Below are positions 1 through 8,376 of a DNA stretch of 64,000 nt, piece by piece. A model generated the notes under the pieces. That model was not told the origin of the DNA and searched no databases. It saw only the letters and a list, made by a program, of their open reading frames with translations. Each line of letters starts with the position of its first letter. Positions within the stretch are counted from its first letter, which is position 1. Both the position numbers and the translations under genes were made by a program. Source of the DNA: Filifactor villosus (GTDB lineage Bacteria; Bacillota; Clostridia; Peptostreptococcales; Filifactoraceae); NCBI RefSeq assembly GCF_042652965.1, contig NZ_JBHSHL010000002.1:48721-112720 (forward strand). Reading direction: 5' to 3'.

Positions 1-192
1 ATTATACAAGGCACAGTTTGCGCAATTTCATTTGTGTTGGCAATGTTATTCTTTGTGTTTTTTATCATGGGAGACAAAGACAATTTTAAAGACACAGCAT
101 TTTCATATGAAGGTCTATGGGAAAGGTTGAGTCTGTTTTTTATGTATGTTCCCTTTCTGTATATAGCAATAGATAATCTTTTTATAGTTTAG
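1..192 (+). CDS. C-terminal end of an integral membrane protein (partial)
   Basis: An open frame enters from the left edge and stops at TAG 190-192, giving 63 residues. It holds one long hydrophobic segment at about residues 5-24 and a second at about 47-61, separated by a short charged loop (MGDKDNFKD). The start lies outside the window and no family is recognisable. Codon use is AT-rich like the next gene and unlike the rest of the window, so both may be part of an accessory segment. Confidence 0.6.
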   Translation: MIQGTVCAISFVLAMLFFVFFIMGDKDNFKDTAFSYEGLWERLSLFFMYVPFLYIAIDNLFIV

Positions 193-247
193 TAAATTCC
201 AATATGTCGAACAGTTAGGAAAATTGGAATTTGTAGAGGAAATTTGA

Positions 248-850
248 ATGAAAAATGCCGTTATATATGTTCATGGTAAGGGTGGTAATGCAGAAGAAGC
301 TAATCATTATAAACAATTTTTTGACGATAACTTTGAAATCATTGGATTTGATTATAAATCGTTAAATCCGTGGGATGCTAAAATCGAGTTTATAAATTAT
401 TTCGGCTCCATTGTTTCTAAATATCATAAATTTTATTTAATAGCTAATAGCATAGGGGCATATTTTTCGCTAATATCTTTTTCAGATATGCCTATTGAAA
501 AAGCGATGCTGATTTCGCCTATTGTTGATATGGAAAGAATAATTTTGGATATGATGAAATGTGAGAATGTAACAGAAGATGAACTCAAGTTAAAAAAAGA
601 AATTGAAACTTCTTTTGGTGAATCTCTATCTTGGGAATATTTGAGTTATGTTAGAAAGAATACGATACATTGGGATATACCAACAAATATTCTTTTTGCT
701 GATAACGACAATATGACGTCAGTAGATACCATGACAAATTTTGCAAATAAAATAAATTCAAACCTAACAACAATGAGAGATGGGGAACATTGGTTTCATA
801 CAGATGAACAAATGGATTTTTTAGATAAATGGTTTAAGGAGAACTTTTAA
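248..850 (+). CDS. alpha/beta hydrolase family protein
   Basis: A 200-residue cytoplasmic protein with an alpha/beta-hydrolase layout. The oxyanion-side motif VHGKGG is at residues 8-13, the nucleophile elbow ANSIGA places Ser68, acidic residues follow strand 7 (ADNDNMTS, about 151-158), and GEHWFH at 179-184 supplies the histidine. The elbow is NSIG rather than the classical GxSxG, which is seen in some small hydrolases. The substrate cannot be told. AGAGGAAA precedes the ATG. It stands alone on the plus strand and is followed by a hairpin terminator. AT-rich codon use suggests acquisition. Confidence 0.7.
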   Translation: MKNAVIYVHGKGGNAEEANHYKQFFDDNFEIIGFDYKSLNPWDAKIEFINYFGSIVSKYHKFYLIANSIGAYFSLISFSDMPIEKAMLISPIVDMERIILDMMKCENVTEDELKLKKEIETSFGESLSWEYLSYVRKNTIHWDIPTNILFADNDNMTSVDTMTNFANKINSNLTTMRDGEHWFHTDEQMDFLDKWFKENF

Positions 851-900
851 CAACTCCCAGTTTGTCGAAGTAAAAAAAATCAAATAGGATATTACCAAGA

Positions 901-935
901 GGAAGTAAAAGCAAATTGCCGATACTTCCTTTTTT
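901..935 (+). terminator. intrinsic terminator after the hydrolase
   Basis: A 7-bp perfect stem, GGAAGTA (901-907) with TACTTCC (923-929), is followed by a six-T run. It lies 50 nt after the hydrolase stop codon. Confidence 0.6.
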
Positions 936-970
936 GTTGTCAAAAATCCAAAAAACGGAAAGGAGAATTT

Positions 971-1156
971 ATGGAAGAACTGAAAAATAAGGATAAAAAC
1001 GGCATTAGCACAAAGAGAAAGATTGGAAAGACCACCTATGAGGTTGTTGTCCATTTCAATGAAAATGCGACAGAAACAATGCAAGATAAGTTGGCAAGAA
1101 TCATGCTGAGGGAGCTTAGGAGAAAATCGGACGAAAAAAAAGATGATTTTGATTAA
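971..1156 (+). CDS. TnpW-like transposon-encoded small protein
   Basis: A 61-residue protein whose central block (KRKIGKTTYEVVVHFNE, then ETMQDKLARIM) is the hallmark of the TnpW family. These are small proteins of unknown function carried on Firmicutes conjugative transposons. AAAGGAG sits 6 nt before the ATG. No transposase, integrase or conjugation gene lies next to it, so it looks like a stranded piece of a lost or rearranged mobile element. The charged C-terminus (RRKSDEKKDDFD) is typical of an unstructured tail. Family assignment is by motif memory only. Confidence 0.6.
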   Translation: MEELKNKDKNGISTKRKIGKTTYEVVVHFNENATETMQDKLARIMLRELRRKSDEKKDDFD

Positions 1157-1180
1157 AAAGTCCTTGACAAGTAGCAACAG

Positions 1181-1320
1181 GCGATACCGCATAATTCGGA
1201 AAATCAGCCCAAAATCAATTTTGAACGAAGGATGAAATTCTTGAAAATATCGATATAACAAACCTTTGTGTTTTATCAAATCGAAGAAAAATCGGCAATT
1301 TGCCTTTGTGCGGTGTTTCC
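1181..1320 (+). repeat. repeat family B copy
   Basis: About 140 bp, bounded by ACCGCATAATTC at the left and TTTGTGCGGTGTTTCC at the right. The outer ends are imperfect inverted repeats around the core ACCGCA/TGCGGT. Shared with at least a dozen other spacers here. Confidence 0.75.
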
Positions 1321-1372
1321 TAAACCAAACTCCCTTAATGTTCTTTATCTATATGTTCCACCGGTCTTTTAT

Positions 1373-1484
1373 ACTACTATTCTTTTGAATAGTGGATATA
1401 AACAATCTGTGACCCATAGAAGACAACATAGTTTTTCGTCATCGAAAAACAGATATATCCACACTTCTATTGAAAAATAGTATT
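1373..1484 (+). repeat. repeat family A copy (forward)
   Basis: About 112 bp with ends TACTATT/AATAGTAT. The conserved internal blocks are GTGACCCATAGAAGA, TTTTTCGTxxTxGAAAAAC and AGATATATCCA. Good match to the other A copies. Confidence 0.8.
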
Positions 1485-1485
1485 A

Positions 1486-1598
1486 TACTAGTATTCATTT
1501 GAGCTATGGATATCCGAAACCTGTACTCATCAGAAGATAACACGTATGTTCGTAATCATAAAGTAGATATAACCATACTTCTATTGAAAAATAGTATT
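1486..1598 (+). repeat. repeat family A copy, divergent, tandem to the previous one
   Basis: Begins directly after the preceding A copy. Ends and spacing match, but the interior belongs to a subtype (GAAGATAACACG, GTTCGTAATCATAAAG) that recurs at 29970-30084. Confidence 0.7.
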
Positions 1599-1835
1599 AT
1601 ACCCTTACTCATTTAAATGAGGATTTGTATTTCACAGTAGATGCAACGAATATTCATAGTCGTAAATCGATATGATCCCTCTTCTGTCGGGAATCGTATT
1701 CATTGGGTTTCAGCATGAACAGAGATATCGGATCCATATCATAAAAAAGTCTCTTCTTCTATAATCCTACCCTTTTCGGGGTAGGTAAGTAGATGGGAAC
1801 CATACCAACATCATATGGAAGAAAGGAGTAAGGTT
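1599..1835 (+). promoter_or_regulatory. spacer and leader with a stem-loop before the DsrE-like gene
   Basis: Nothing coding seen. TATAAT at 1760-1765 could be a -10 box, although no good -35 box stands 17 nt upstream. It is followed at once by a perfect 7-bp stem, CCTACCC (1766-1772) with GGGTAGG (1779-1785). No known riboswitch core was recognised in this leader. Confidence 0.3.
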
Positions 1836-2174
1836 GTGAAAAAGATCTTATATTATGCTATGACGGGGGAAAAGATGTGTTTTCAGCATGTTCTGATGAA
1901 TGCCCTCGACTTGAAGGCGGAGGGCTATGAAGTAAAGATCATCTTCGAGGGCGCTTCGGTCAAGTTGGTACCCGTCTTCGAGGAGGAAAAGAACCCTCTA
2001 TACCTGAAGGCAAAGGAAGAAGGCCTGATCGCGGGAGTCTGTCTTGCCTGTTCCAAGGTTTTGGGTGTCTATGAGACGATCGCGGGAGGGAACATCGACT
2101 TCCTGAACGATATGAACGGCCATGCCGGAATGAAGCCCTATCTTAATCAAGGCTACGAGGTCATCAGCATCTAG
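1836..2174 (+). CDS. DsrE/DsrF-like small cytoplasmic protein
   Basis: A 112-residue protein beginning KKILYYAMTGEKM, with alternating strands and helices of the DsrE-like fold. This family includes sulfur-relay and putative sulfurtransferase proteins. Two cysteines in VCLACSKVLG (Cys69, Cys72) sit where sulfur-carrying DsrE relatives have their reactive cysteine. The GTG at 1836 is preferred over the ATG at 1815 because a strong GAAAGGAG lies between them, 7 nt before the GTG. The gene is monocistronic, flanked by repeats, with a terminator hairpin at 2310. The cysteine desulfidase on the opposite strand at 3-4.2 kb would fit sulfur handling, but that link is inference. Confidence 0.6.
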   Translation: MKKILYYAMTGEKMCFQHVLMNALDLKAEGYEVKIIFEGASVKLVPVFEEEKNPLYLKAKEEGLIAGVCLACSKVLGVYETIAGGNIDFLNDMNGHAGMKPYLNQGYEVISI

Positions 2175-2181
2175 CCCCGTA

Positions 2182-2294
2182 ATCCTATTTTCCTTTGAAT
2201 TTTGGATATAAACGGTCTGTGACCCATAGAAGATAAACCAATTTTTTGTGGTCGAAAAACAGATATATCCATGCTTCTATCGGAGAATCCTATA
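2182..2294 (+). repeat. repeat family A copy (forward)
   Basis: Same internal blocks as the first A copy, with degenerate ends (CCTATT / AATCCTAT). It lies between the DsrE-like stop codon and its hairpin terminator, so it would be transcribed as 3' UTR. Confidence 0.75.
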
Positions 2295-2309
2295 ACAGCC
2301 GGAAACTCG

Positions 2310-2358
2310 GGGTGTCTGCGAATAGCAAACTGCGTTATTCATAGACACCCTCTTTCGT
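2310..2358 (+). terminator. probable intrinsic terminator
   Basis: Stem GGGTGTCT (2310-2317) pairs with AGACACCC (2343-2350), extended internally by GAATA/TTATTC, followed by a T-rich tail. Confidence 0.5.
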
Positions 2359-2517
2359 TTCGATGAGATTTTATCAATTTAATATAAACAGGGTATAAAC
2401 ATTTTATTTTAAATTAATAAATTTTGGAATAAATATCATATTACTGTTTGTTCAATATAATTAACATCAATGATTTTGACTTCTTCAGACCTGAAATACT
2501 TTATTTTGCTGATCGAG

Positions 2518-2556
2518 AGGGATACAACCATACTTCTTATCGAAGAATAGTATTAA
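2518..2556 (+). repeat. half of a family A repeat
   Basis: Only the right arm is present (GATACAACCATACTTCTTATC, then GAATAGTAT). The 2359-2517 stretch before it is AT-rich and shows nothing else. Confidence 0.5.
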
Positions 2557-2627
2557 ACCGTTCAGAACTTTTCGGTAGTATACTCCTGTTTCATAACAAT
2601 AATCTTCTAAGGGAATCACTGAATTAT

Positions 2628-2741
2628 AATGCTATTATTTTTTTGAGTTGTAGATACAAACGGTCTGTGAGCAGTAGAAGATAAAACAATTTTTCGTAGT
2701 CAAAAAAATATATATCCATACTTCTATTGGAGAATAGTATA
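2628..2741 (+). repeat. repeat family A copy (forward)
   Basis: Full-length A copy with right end GGAGAATAGTAT. It is followed after 20 nt by a B copy. Confidence 0.75.
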
Positions 2742-2760
2742 AGAGAGCACAACAGACTTA

Positions 2761-2902
2761 GGAAAACACCGCATAATTCAAAAAATCAGCCTAAAAATCA
2801 GCCTTTTAAGAAGAATGGTCTATTGAAAATACTGATGCGACAAACTTTCATGCTTTATCAAATCAAGAGAAAATAAGAAGTCTGCCTGTGTGTAGTGTTT
2901 CC
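2761..2902 (+). repeat. repeat family B copy
   Basis: Begins ACACCGCATAATTCAAAAAA and ends in a decayed GTGTAGTGTTTCC. About 140 bp. Confidence 0.7.
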
Positions 2903-3006
2903 ATAAAAATATCACTATGCCGGAGCAGCGGTACCCTTGACGAAATTGCAACAAAAAGAACGATGGCAAGTCCTGTTCCTGCCATCGTCCTCCAAAATCT
3001 CCTATG

Positions 3007-4251
3007 TTATTCCCTCTTGTCGATCATCTCTCCCAAAATAACTTCGTCCGTTCGTTTCATTCCATATTTTGCAATATGTCCTACGGTTTCGATGGTCTCA
3101 TCGACACTGTCCTTGACGATCCCGTCTCCCGAGCAGAAGCTGTTATCGCTTCGTGCCTGACGGTAGGCAAGGAAGGCATTTCCCACGGAAGAGGCGATCT
3201 TCATCGCACACGAGGGTTTGGCACCGTCACATAGAATACCGGAATTCCCGGCAAGGGAGTTGATCAGAGTCTCCTCAATGACCTTTCTCGGCTCGTCGTT
3301 GAGGAAGGCAATCCCCGCGACGCTTGCAGATGCGGCGCTTACCACTCCGCAGTAAGCGGATAACCTTCCAATGCCTTTCTTTTGATAGAGGCCGACGAGA
3401 TTTGCAAAAATCAAACTGCGGTAGAGTTTGTCCGCACTCTTCTTAAAATGTTCGGCATAGATCACGATGGGCACCGAGATGGTAATGCCCTGGTTTCCGC
3501 TTCCCGAGTTGATAACGACAGGCATCTCACAGCCGCTCATCCGCGCATCCGAACCTGCCGCAGCATAGGCTCGTGCCTTCTCCTCCACGCTGTCGGACAC
3601 CTCCAGGATGAGCTTGCCGATGTTGGAACCGTAGCTGTTGGCAATCCCTTCTTCCGCAATGGCACGGTTGTACTCGATCTGCGTGTCGAGAAGGGGCTTG
3701 ATGTCCTCATAGTCACAGGTACAGGCAAAGTCATAGATCTTGGCAAAGGAGAACTCTTCCAAGGTCAGTTCCTTGAACTCCTCTTCTTTTTGGAGAAGGA
3801 CTTTACCGTTTTTTTCCATGTAGATGATGTTGGTGTGCTTGCCCTGGACCACGACAACACTGTTCCTGTCATCTTTAAAGGCCTCGATACGAATATAGAG
3901 GTTTTCGACATCGGGTACGAGAACGATGTTGCAGTAACCTGACTGTATCATCTTCTCCGCTTCTATGATGTCCTCCTTCCGTGTTTCGATCAACACCTCC
4001 AGTTCCCTGTCGGGGTTTCCTGCCAAGATTCCCAAAACACAACTGATTTCTATTCCCTTCCTGCCTCCCGCACCGGGAACGATAACGCTCTTTGCGTTTT
4101 TTATCATATTTCCGCTACACAGGATGTTGATCCTGTCCGGAATCTCTCCGAGGACCTCCTTCGCCTTTGCCGCCGCATATGCAAGTGCAATCGGCTCGGT
4201 ACAACCGAAGGCGGGCATCATTTCCGACTTTAGCAACTCTTTGTAATCCAT
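3007..4251 (-). CDS. cyuA: L-cysteine desulfidase / UPF0597 family protein
   Basis: A 414-residue protein of the UPF0597 (YhaM/CyuA, CdsB) family, oxygen-sensitive iron-sulfur enzymes that break L-cysteine into pyruvate, ammonia and sulfide. The fold resembles the alpha-chain of L-serine dehydratase. The N-terminal FGCTEPIALAYA (Cys17), NSGSGNQG in the middle and LCDGAKPSCAMK near residue 340 supply the conserved cysteines expected to hold the 4Fe-4S cluster. The ATG at 4251 is chosen because AGAAGGAGAG stands just before it; a GTG 18 nt upstream overlaps that site. It is monocistronic, and a terminator-bearing gene lies upstream. The main uncertainty is the exact substrate. Confidence 0.85.
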   Translation of the reverse strand: MDYKELLKSEMMPAFGCTEPIALAYAAAKAKEVLGEIPDRINILCSGNMIKNAKSVIVPGAGGRKGIEISCVLGILAGNPDRELEVLIETRKEDIIEAEKMIQSGYCNIVLVPDVENLYIRIEAFKDDRNSVVVVQGKHTNIIYMEKNGKVLLQKEEEFKELTLEEFSFAKIYDFACTCDYEDIKPLLDTQIEYNRAIAEEGIANSYGSNIGKLILEVSDSVEEKARAYAAAGSDARMSGCEMPVVINSGSGNQGITISVPIVIYAEHFKKSADKLYRSLIFANLVGLYQKKGIGRLSAYCGVVSAASASVAGIAFLNDEPRKVIEETLINSLAGNSGILCDGAKPSCAMKIASSVGNAFLAYRQARSDNSFCSGDGIVKDSVDETIETVGHIAKYGMKRTDEVILGEMIDKRE

Positions 4252-4406
4252 AATCTCTCCTTCTCCCACGCCGTCTTCTCACACCAAACGAGAATTCCGG
4301 CGGCATCTTGTATCTCTCCTGTACGTCTGTCTGTATGTATCCCAAAACGCTTCTCTTTCAATAATATCAAAAAACGTTTTTTTTGTAAATATAACCGCCC
4401 CTAGAC

Positions 4407-4434
4407 AAAAAACCGAAGGATCTTCGCCTTCGGT
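4407..4434 (-). terminator. intrinsic terminator of the YpfJ-like gene
   Basis: Read on the minus strand, ACCGAAGG pairs with CCTTCGGT and is followed by TTTTTTG. It starts 6 nt after the stop codon. Confidence 0.85.
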
Positions 4435-4440
4435 CTTCAT

Positions 4441-5289
4441 CTATTTTTCGAGGTTGAAGGTATCCCACTCACTGAGATCCCCCGCCTCATAGCCTTTCTT
4501 AAACCATTTCATCCTCTGCTCGGAGGTTCCGTGGGTGAAGCTGTCGGGCACAACGTAGCCCTGAGCCTGCTTTTGGATCCTGTCGTCACCTACAGCCTGT
4601 GCGGCTTCCATCGCTTCCAGAATATCGCCTTCTTCCAGATAACCCATCTTTTCGCTGTGCTTTGCATAGACGCCCGCCAGATAATCCGCCTGGAGTTCGA
4701 AGAGGACGGAGTACCTGTTGTACTCGGTCTTGCTCAACTTTTGTCTCAGTTCATTCATCTGAGAAGTCACCCCGAGCAGAGTCTGGACGTGGTGTCCGAC
4801 CTCATGTGCGATAACATAGGCCATGGCAAAGTCGCCCTTGGCTCCGAGTTTCTTCTCCAGATCGTCATAAAAACTCAGATCCAGATAGATCTTGTTGTCC
4901 GCCGGACAGTAGAAGGGGCCGACTGCCGAATTTGCAGTGCCGCAGGCCGAACGGGTATACCCGCTGTAAAGCACCATCTGAGGTTCCCGATACGTCCTTC
5001 CTATCGCCTTAAACTGCTCATGCCAAATATCCTCGGTGTCGGCAAGCACGACCTTTGCCATACCGGCACGTTCTTCGTCCTTCGGTGTCTGCACATATTC
5101 GGTGCTCTGACCCTGATCCGCCACAAGACCGAGGTTCTTCATCGCCAACTCCGGTCCTCCAAACAAAAGGCTCAAGACCAGCACAATCAAAACACCGGCT
5201 CCACCGAGTTTTCTTCCTCCGCCGCCGCTGCGACCGACTCCTCTTCGGTCATCGACATTGGAACTCTGCCTTCTTCCCTGCCACCTCAT
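4441..5289 (-). CDS. ypfJ: YpfJ-family neutral zinc metallopeptidase, membrane-anchored
   Basis: A 282-residue protein of the YpfJ / KPN_02809 zinc-peptidase family. A short basic Arg/Gly-rich N-terminus is followed by one membrane anchor (VLIVLVLSLLFGG, about residues 33-45). The peptidase domain then has the zinc site HEVGHH and the family blocks CGTANSAVGPFYCPADNKIYLD before it. The active domain should lie outside the membrane. The ATG at 5289 has AAGGAGGAG 5 nt upstream; a longer frame upstream lacks any such site. No substrate is known for the family. The gene is flanked by repeats and has its own terminator. Confidence 0.85.
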   Translation of the reverse strand: MRWQGRRQSSNVDDRRGVGRSGGGGRKLGGAGVLIVLVLSLLFGGPELAMKNLGLVADQGQSTEYVQTPKDEERAGMAKVVLADTEDIWHEQFKAIGRTYREPQMVLYSGYTRSACGTANSAVGPFYCPADNKIYLDLSFYDDLEKKLGAKGDFAMAYVIAHEVGHHVQTLLGVTSQMNELRQKLSKTEYNRYSVLFELQADYLAGVYAKHSEKMGYLEEGDILEAMEAAQAVGDDRIQKQAQGYVVPDSFTHGTSEQRMKWFKKGYEAGDLSEWDTFNLEK

Positions 5290-5624
5290 AGTTCTCCTCC
5301 TTACAGTTTCTCTCTTGTCTTCGTCGATATCCCGCCGTTTTTGCAGAACCAAAAGAGAAGAACTCCTCTTCATCTCTCTTGCTACCGTTATATCATCAAA
5401 CGATCCTCCGTGTGCTACCGCCCAAGGCTTGAAACTCTTTCACGGGCGACCGTGGAAGCCTATCTCCGACAGCAGTACAATTATCGACACTTTTTTATTT
5501 AATACCCTTAGCGAACATCATGCAAACAATAGGAGTTCCCCAAAAGACGGGAGAAAACACAGGCAGAAACCGCTATGAATATAACAAACATTCCGGTCAA
5601 GATCCCGCCATCCTCTGTAATGCC

Positions 5625-5722
5625 ATCCTACGTTTGAAATATCGGGTATACAGACTTATCCTTGCTGAAAACAACTTGGATACGGATATGCCTCAAAGCA
5701 TCCAACCGGGTATTTTAATTAG
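5625..5722 (+). repeat. repeat family C copy, right end truncated
   Basis: Core CGTTTGAAATATCGGGTATA, then AACTTGGATACGGATATG. The right end is TTTTAATTAGG instead of the usual AACAGATAATAGTAT and is fused to a D copy. The same truncated end occurs at 54765. Confidence 0.65.
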
Positions 5723-5728
5723 GGATGC

Positions 5729-5863
5729 AGTGACAAAGACACAAAAGAATCTTCCCTTTGTTTCACAGGATATAGAAAGCCTTTCAAATACACACTTTTG
5801 GTAATTGCTTTGTTTCAGAAAAACTGATTTTTTTCCTACTTATTCGAATTATGCGGTGTTTGT
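5729..5863 (+). repeat. repeat family D copy
   Basis: Resembles D copies at 28567 and 33577: GACACAAAA, CTTTGTTT, AAATACACACTTT, CAGAAAAACTGA, ending AATTATGCGGTGTTT. D shares its outer ACCGCA/TGCGGT ends with family B but differs inside. Confidence 0.6.
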
Positions 5864-5937
5864 ATAACAGCGGAACACAGTCTTCATCCGCTCGATATTT
5901 GAGCGGACTGCAAACAACATTCCCCATCGAAGCTCCC

Positions 5938-6237
5938 TTAATAGAGAGTGCCCTTCCCCATCAGGATTACGATAGGCATAAAGATCAGTCCCACTGCAAG
6001 CACTGCATTTTCAAGCCTTGCTCCATAGACGGTGTGTTCTGCTCCATCCCTGTTCAAATACCTTGCAAGCAAATAATTGACACAGGTGATCCCTATGTGA
6101 AACAGGACCAAGGCGAGATACTGCTGTTTTTCGCTGTGAAACAAATAGGGAGAAAGCTTACTCAAAAGGACCAGACCACCGAAATAATCCATCATAACGA
6201 TCAAAAATCCATAGCCCTCAAAATTTATCATCATCAT
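5938..6237 (-). CDS. small integral membrane protein, unknown
   Basis: A 99-residue protein with about three hydrophobic segments (about residues 11-28, 40-58 and 78-94) and no recognisable family. Three ATG codons in a row open the frame; GAGGAAGG lies about 12 nt before the first. It is on the same strand as, and 350 nt downstream of, the AMP-ligase gene ending at 6591, separated from it by A and B repeats. Any link to the biosynthetic run is only positional. The segment up to the D repeat carries nothing else. Confidence 0.45.
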   Translation of the reverse strand: MMMINFEGYGFLIVMMDYFGGLVLLSKLSPYLFHSEKQQYLALVLFHIGITCVNYLLARYLNRDGAEHTVYGARLENAVLAVGLIFMPIVILMGKGTLY

Positions 6238-6260
6238 TTTGCGTTTTTTCCTTCCTCTTT

Positions 6261-6376
6261 ATCCTATTCTCCGATAGAAGTGTGATTATATCCCTTTTGT
6301 AAACACGAAAATCCGTTTTATCTTCTATAGAGTATGGATCGCTAATACCTATCACTCAAATGAATCACAGTATTAT
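6261..6376 (-). repeat. repeat family A copy (reverse)
   Basis: Reads CCTATTCTCCGATAGAAGTG at the left and ends CACAGTATTATG. It abuts a B copy. Confidence 0.7.
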
Positions 6377-6381
6377 GCTAT

Positions 6382-6523
6382 GGCGATACCGCACAGTTCG
6401 AAAAATGAGCATAAAACCGATTTTACACGAAGGATAAAATTCTTGAAAACATTGATAGGAAAGCACTTCATATTTTATAAAACCGGAGGAAAATCGGAAG
6501 TTTGCCTTTGTGCGGTGTTTCCC
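6382..6523 (+). repeat. repeat family B copy
   Basis: Well-preserved copy from GGCGATACCGCACAGTTCG to TTTGTGCGGTGTTTCC. It ends 67 nt after the stop codon of the AMP ligase that lies to its right. Confidence 0.8.
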
Positions 6524-6590
6524 CTATTATCCATAGGTCTTCTGTATCCTGCAAAACATCGGAAAAGGTATTGGATCTCTGAAAACGAAT

Positions 6591-8021
6591 TTATTTCAAC
6601 TTGGTATTCAAGTTGTTTTTCAAAATATCACAGCCTTCTATCCTACAGTATTTGGGCAGGAGGGCATTGATCTTTTCCATCAGTTCTTGTGCATCGACAA
6701 GAATATCGCTGAACAGCGTACAGTGCAGGCATCCGTTTTTGTCAAAGACTTTGACGGCCTCGACCCGGAGGTTTTCCTCAATGATGGCCTCGATCTCCTC
6801 GGGGTAGATATTGCGCGCATTCGCCCGAATGATCACCCTCTTCTTTCGTCCCGTAAGATAGAGCTTGTCGCCCCTCAGGCAGCCGAGGTCGCCCGTGCGG
6901 AAGTAGCCGTCCTTATCGAAGGAGGAGAGATAGAGTTCTTCCCTGTTGTAGTAGCCGATGAAGATGTTGTCGCCCCTGACCGTAATCTCTCCCACTCCGT
7001 TTTCGTCGGGGGAGTCTATCCTCACCTCGATGTTCTCAAACACCGTACCGACGGATTCAAAGTCGTCGGAGTTCGAGTATTCAAGGCTGACGAGGGAGGT
7101 CGTCTCCGAGAGACCGTAGGCTTCTAAGAGGTTGAGTTTTTCTTTCTTAAAAGCCTTTCGGATCTCGCTCTGAAGGTAGGCCCCTCCCGAGAACAGATAT
7201 TTTATCCGTCCTCCGAGCAGTTTCGATACCTCCACCCCGTTCGCCTTCGCGTAGGCGTAGATCTTTTCGAAGAGGATGGGGACGGCGCAGAAGACCGTCG
7301 GTCTGACCACCGCCACCTCCTGCATGATAAGGTTTTTGTCACTGCACAGGTAGATCCTCATCCCCGTGGATACGGAGTAGAGAAAGTTGCAGATCCCGCC
7401 GTAGGTATGGTTGAGGGGCAGGAAGAGATAGCAAATGTCGCTGTCGTTCATCGGGGCACGACGCAGAAGGTTTTCCATATTGGCGAACATATTCTTCTGT
7501 GAAAGCATGACCGCCTTGGGACTTCCCGTCGTTCCGGAAGAAAAGACGATCTTGGAGCAGAAGGTCTCATCGACCTTCCAATCCTCCAACTCTGCGACAG
7601 GCTCGGAGGCTTCCATCTCTTCGATCGAAATGTAATCGACACAGGGACGGCTTTTTTTAAGCTCACCCACCACAACGCTCTTAGAGGCTTCGTAGAGGAT
7701 GGCATCGAGATCGACCTCGTCTATGATGTTCTTAAGATCTCCCGTCTTCCACTGAGAGGAGAGGCAGACCCCCGTGCCCACATAGCCCGTAATTGCAATA
7801 TCCGCCACCATATAGTCGTAGGAGTCGTCGAGGTAGAGGGCGATCTTCTTCCCCTTGAGTCCTCTCGCCTGAAGAAAGGAGGCTACCCTCCTTACCGCGA
7901 TATAAAACTCCCCGTAGGTATGAGGACGAAACTCTCCGTCCTTCTTCTCAAAAATATAGTCATGATCTGCAAACCTCTCCTTGTTTTTCTGCAAGATCTC
8001 ATCGATATAATTAAACTTCAT
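6591..8021 (-). CDS. AMP-dependent ligase/acyl-CoA-synthetase-like enzyme 2
   Basis: A 476-residue adenylate-forming enzyme of the ANL superfamily. It should activate a carboxylic acid (fatty, aryl or amino acid) as an acyl-AMP and pass it to a thiol or amine. Core motifs in order are FSSGTTGSPKAVMLS (about 160-174, ATP phosphate loop), LEAYGLSETTS, YFRTGDLG, GRKKRVIIRAN and the C-terminal lysine motif NTKLK. No carrier-protein domain is fused. The ATG at 8021 has GGAGGAAG 4 nt upstream; an ATG 12 nt earlier lies inside that site. It follows the nine-gene overlapping run after a 355-nt spacer with an A repeat, so it may be its tenth member or a separate unit. Confidence 0.8.
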   Translation of the reverse strand: MKFNYIDEILQKNKERFADHDYIFEKKDGEFRPHTYGEFYIAVRRVASFLQARGLKGKKIALYLDDSYDYMVADIAITGYVGTGVCLSSQWKTGDLKNIIDEVDLDAILYEASKSVVVGELKKSRPCVDYISIEEMEASEPVAELEDWKVDETFCSKIVFSSGTTGSPKAVMLSQKNMFANMENLLRRAPMNDSDICYLFLPLNHTYGGICNFLYSVSTGMRIYLCSDKNLIMQEVAVVRPTVFCAVPILFEKIYAYAKANGVEVSKLLGGRIKYLFSGGAYLQSEIRKAFKKEKLNLLEAYGLSETTSLVSLEYSNSDDFESVGTVFENIEVRIDSPDENGVGEITVRGDNIFIGYYNREELYLSSFDKDGYFRTGDLGCLRGDKLYLTGRKKRVIIRANARNIYPEEIEAIIEENLRVEAVKVFDKNGCLHCTLFSDILVDAQELMEKINALLPKYCRIEGCDILKNNLNTKLK

Positions 8022-8057
8022 AACTTCCTCCATGGCTTACTTCAATACTAAAACTAA

Positions 8058-8095
8058 ATCCATCCGCATAACTCGAAAAATCAGCATACCATCCG
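8058..8095 (+). repeat. left-end fragment of a B repeat
   Basis: CCGCATAACTCGAAAAATCAG matches the left end of B, after which the match fades. Confidence 0.4.
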
Positions 8096-8182
8096 TTTAT
8101 TATAGTATAGATACTTTTTTGAGTATATTCATAAAGCAAGCGGATAAGGGCATACGGCTATCCATCCTCCGTACTTTGTATT

Positions 8183-8300
8183 CATACTATTCTCCAATAG
8201 AAGTGTGGATATATCTGTTTTTTCAAATCACGAAAAGTCGGTTTATCTTCTATGGCTCACATATCGTTTATGTCCACAACGCAAAAGAATAATAGTATTA
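8183..8300 (-). repeat. repeat family A copy (reverse)
   Basis: Clean copy with ends ATACTATTCTCCAATAGAAG and GAATAATAGTAT, in the spacer between the two AMP-ligase genes. Confidence 0.85.
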
Positions 8301-8376
8301 AAGGTCGAAGACGTATTCGGCCCAAGTTCTTGAAAATTCAAAGATAAACGGAGTCGGGAACTGCGACTATTCCCTT

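Noticed and set aside
1268..1480. 70-codon frame in the repeat zone
   Set aside because: It consists of the end of a B copy and most of an A copy. Similar frames (YKQSVTHRR-type peptides) appear wherever A copies occur, and none has a ribosome-binding site.
1373..2741. CRISPR array formed by the regularly recurring A repeats
   Set aside because: Repeat units are over 100 bp, divergent, in both orientations and scattered genome-wide; no short identical repeat with uniform spacers and no cas genes.
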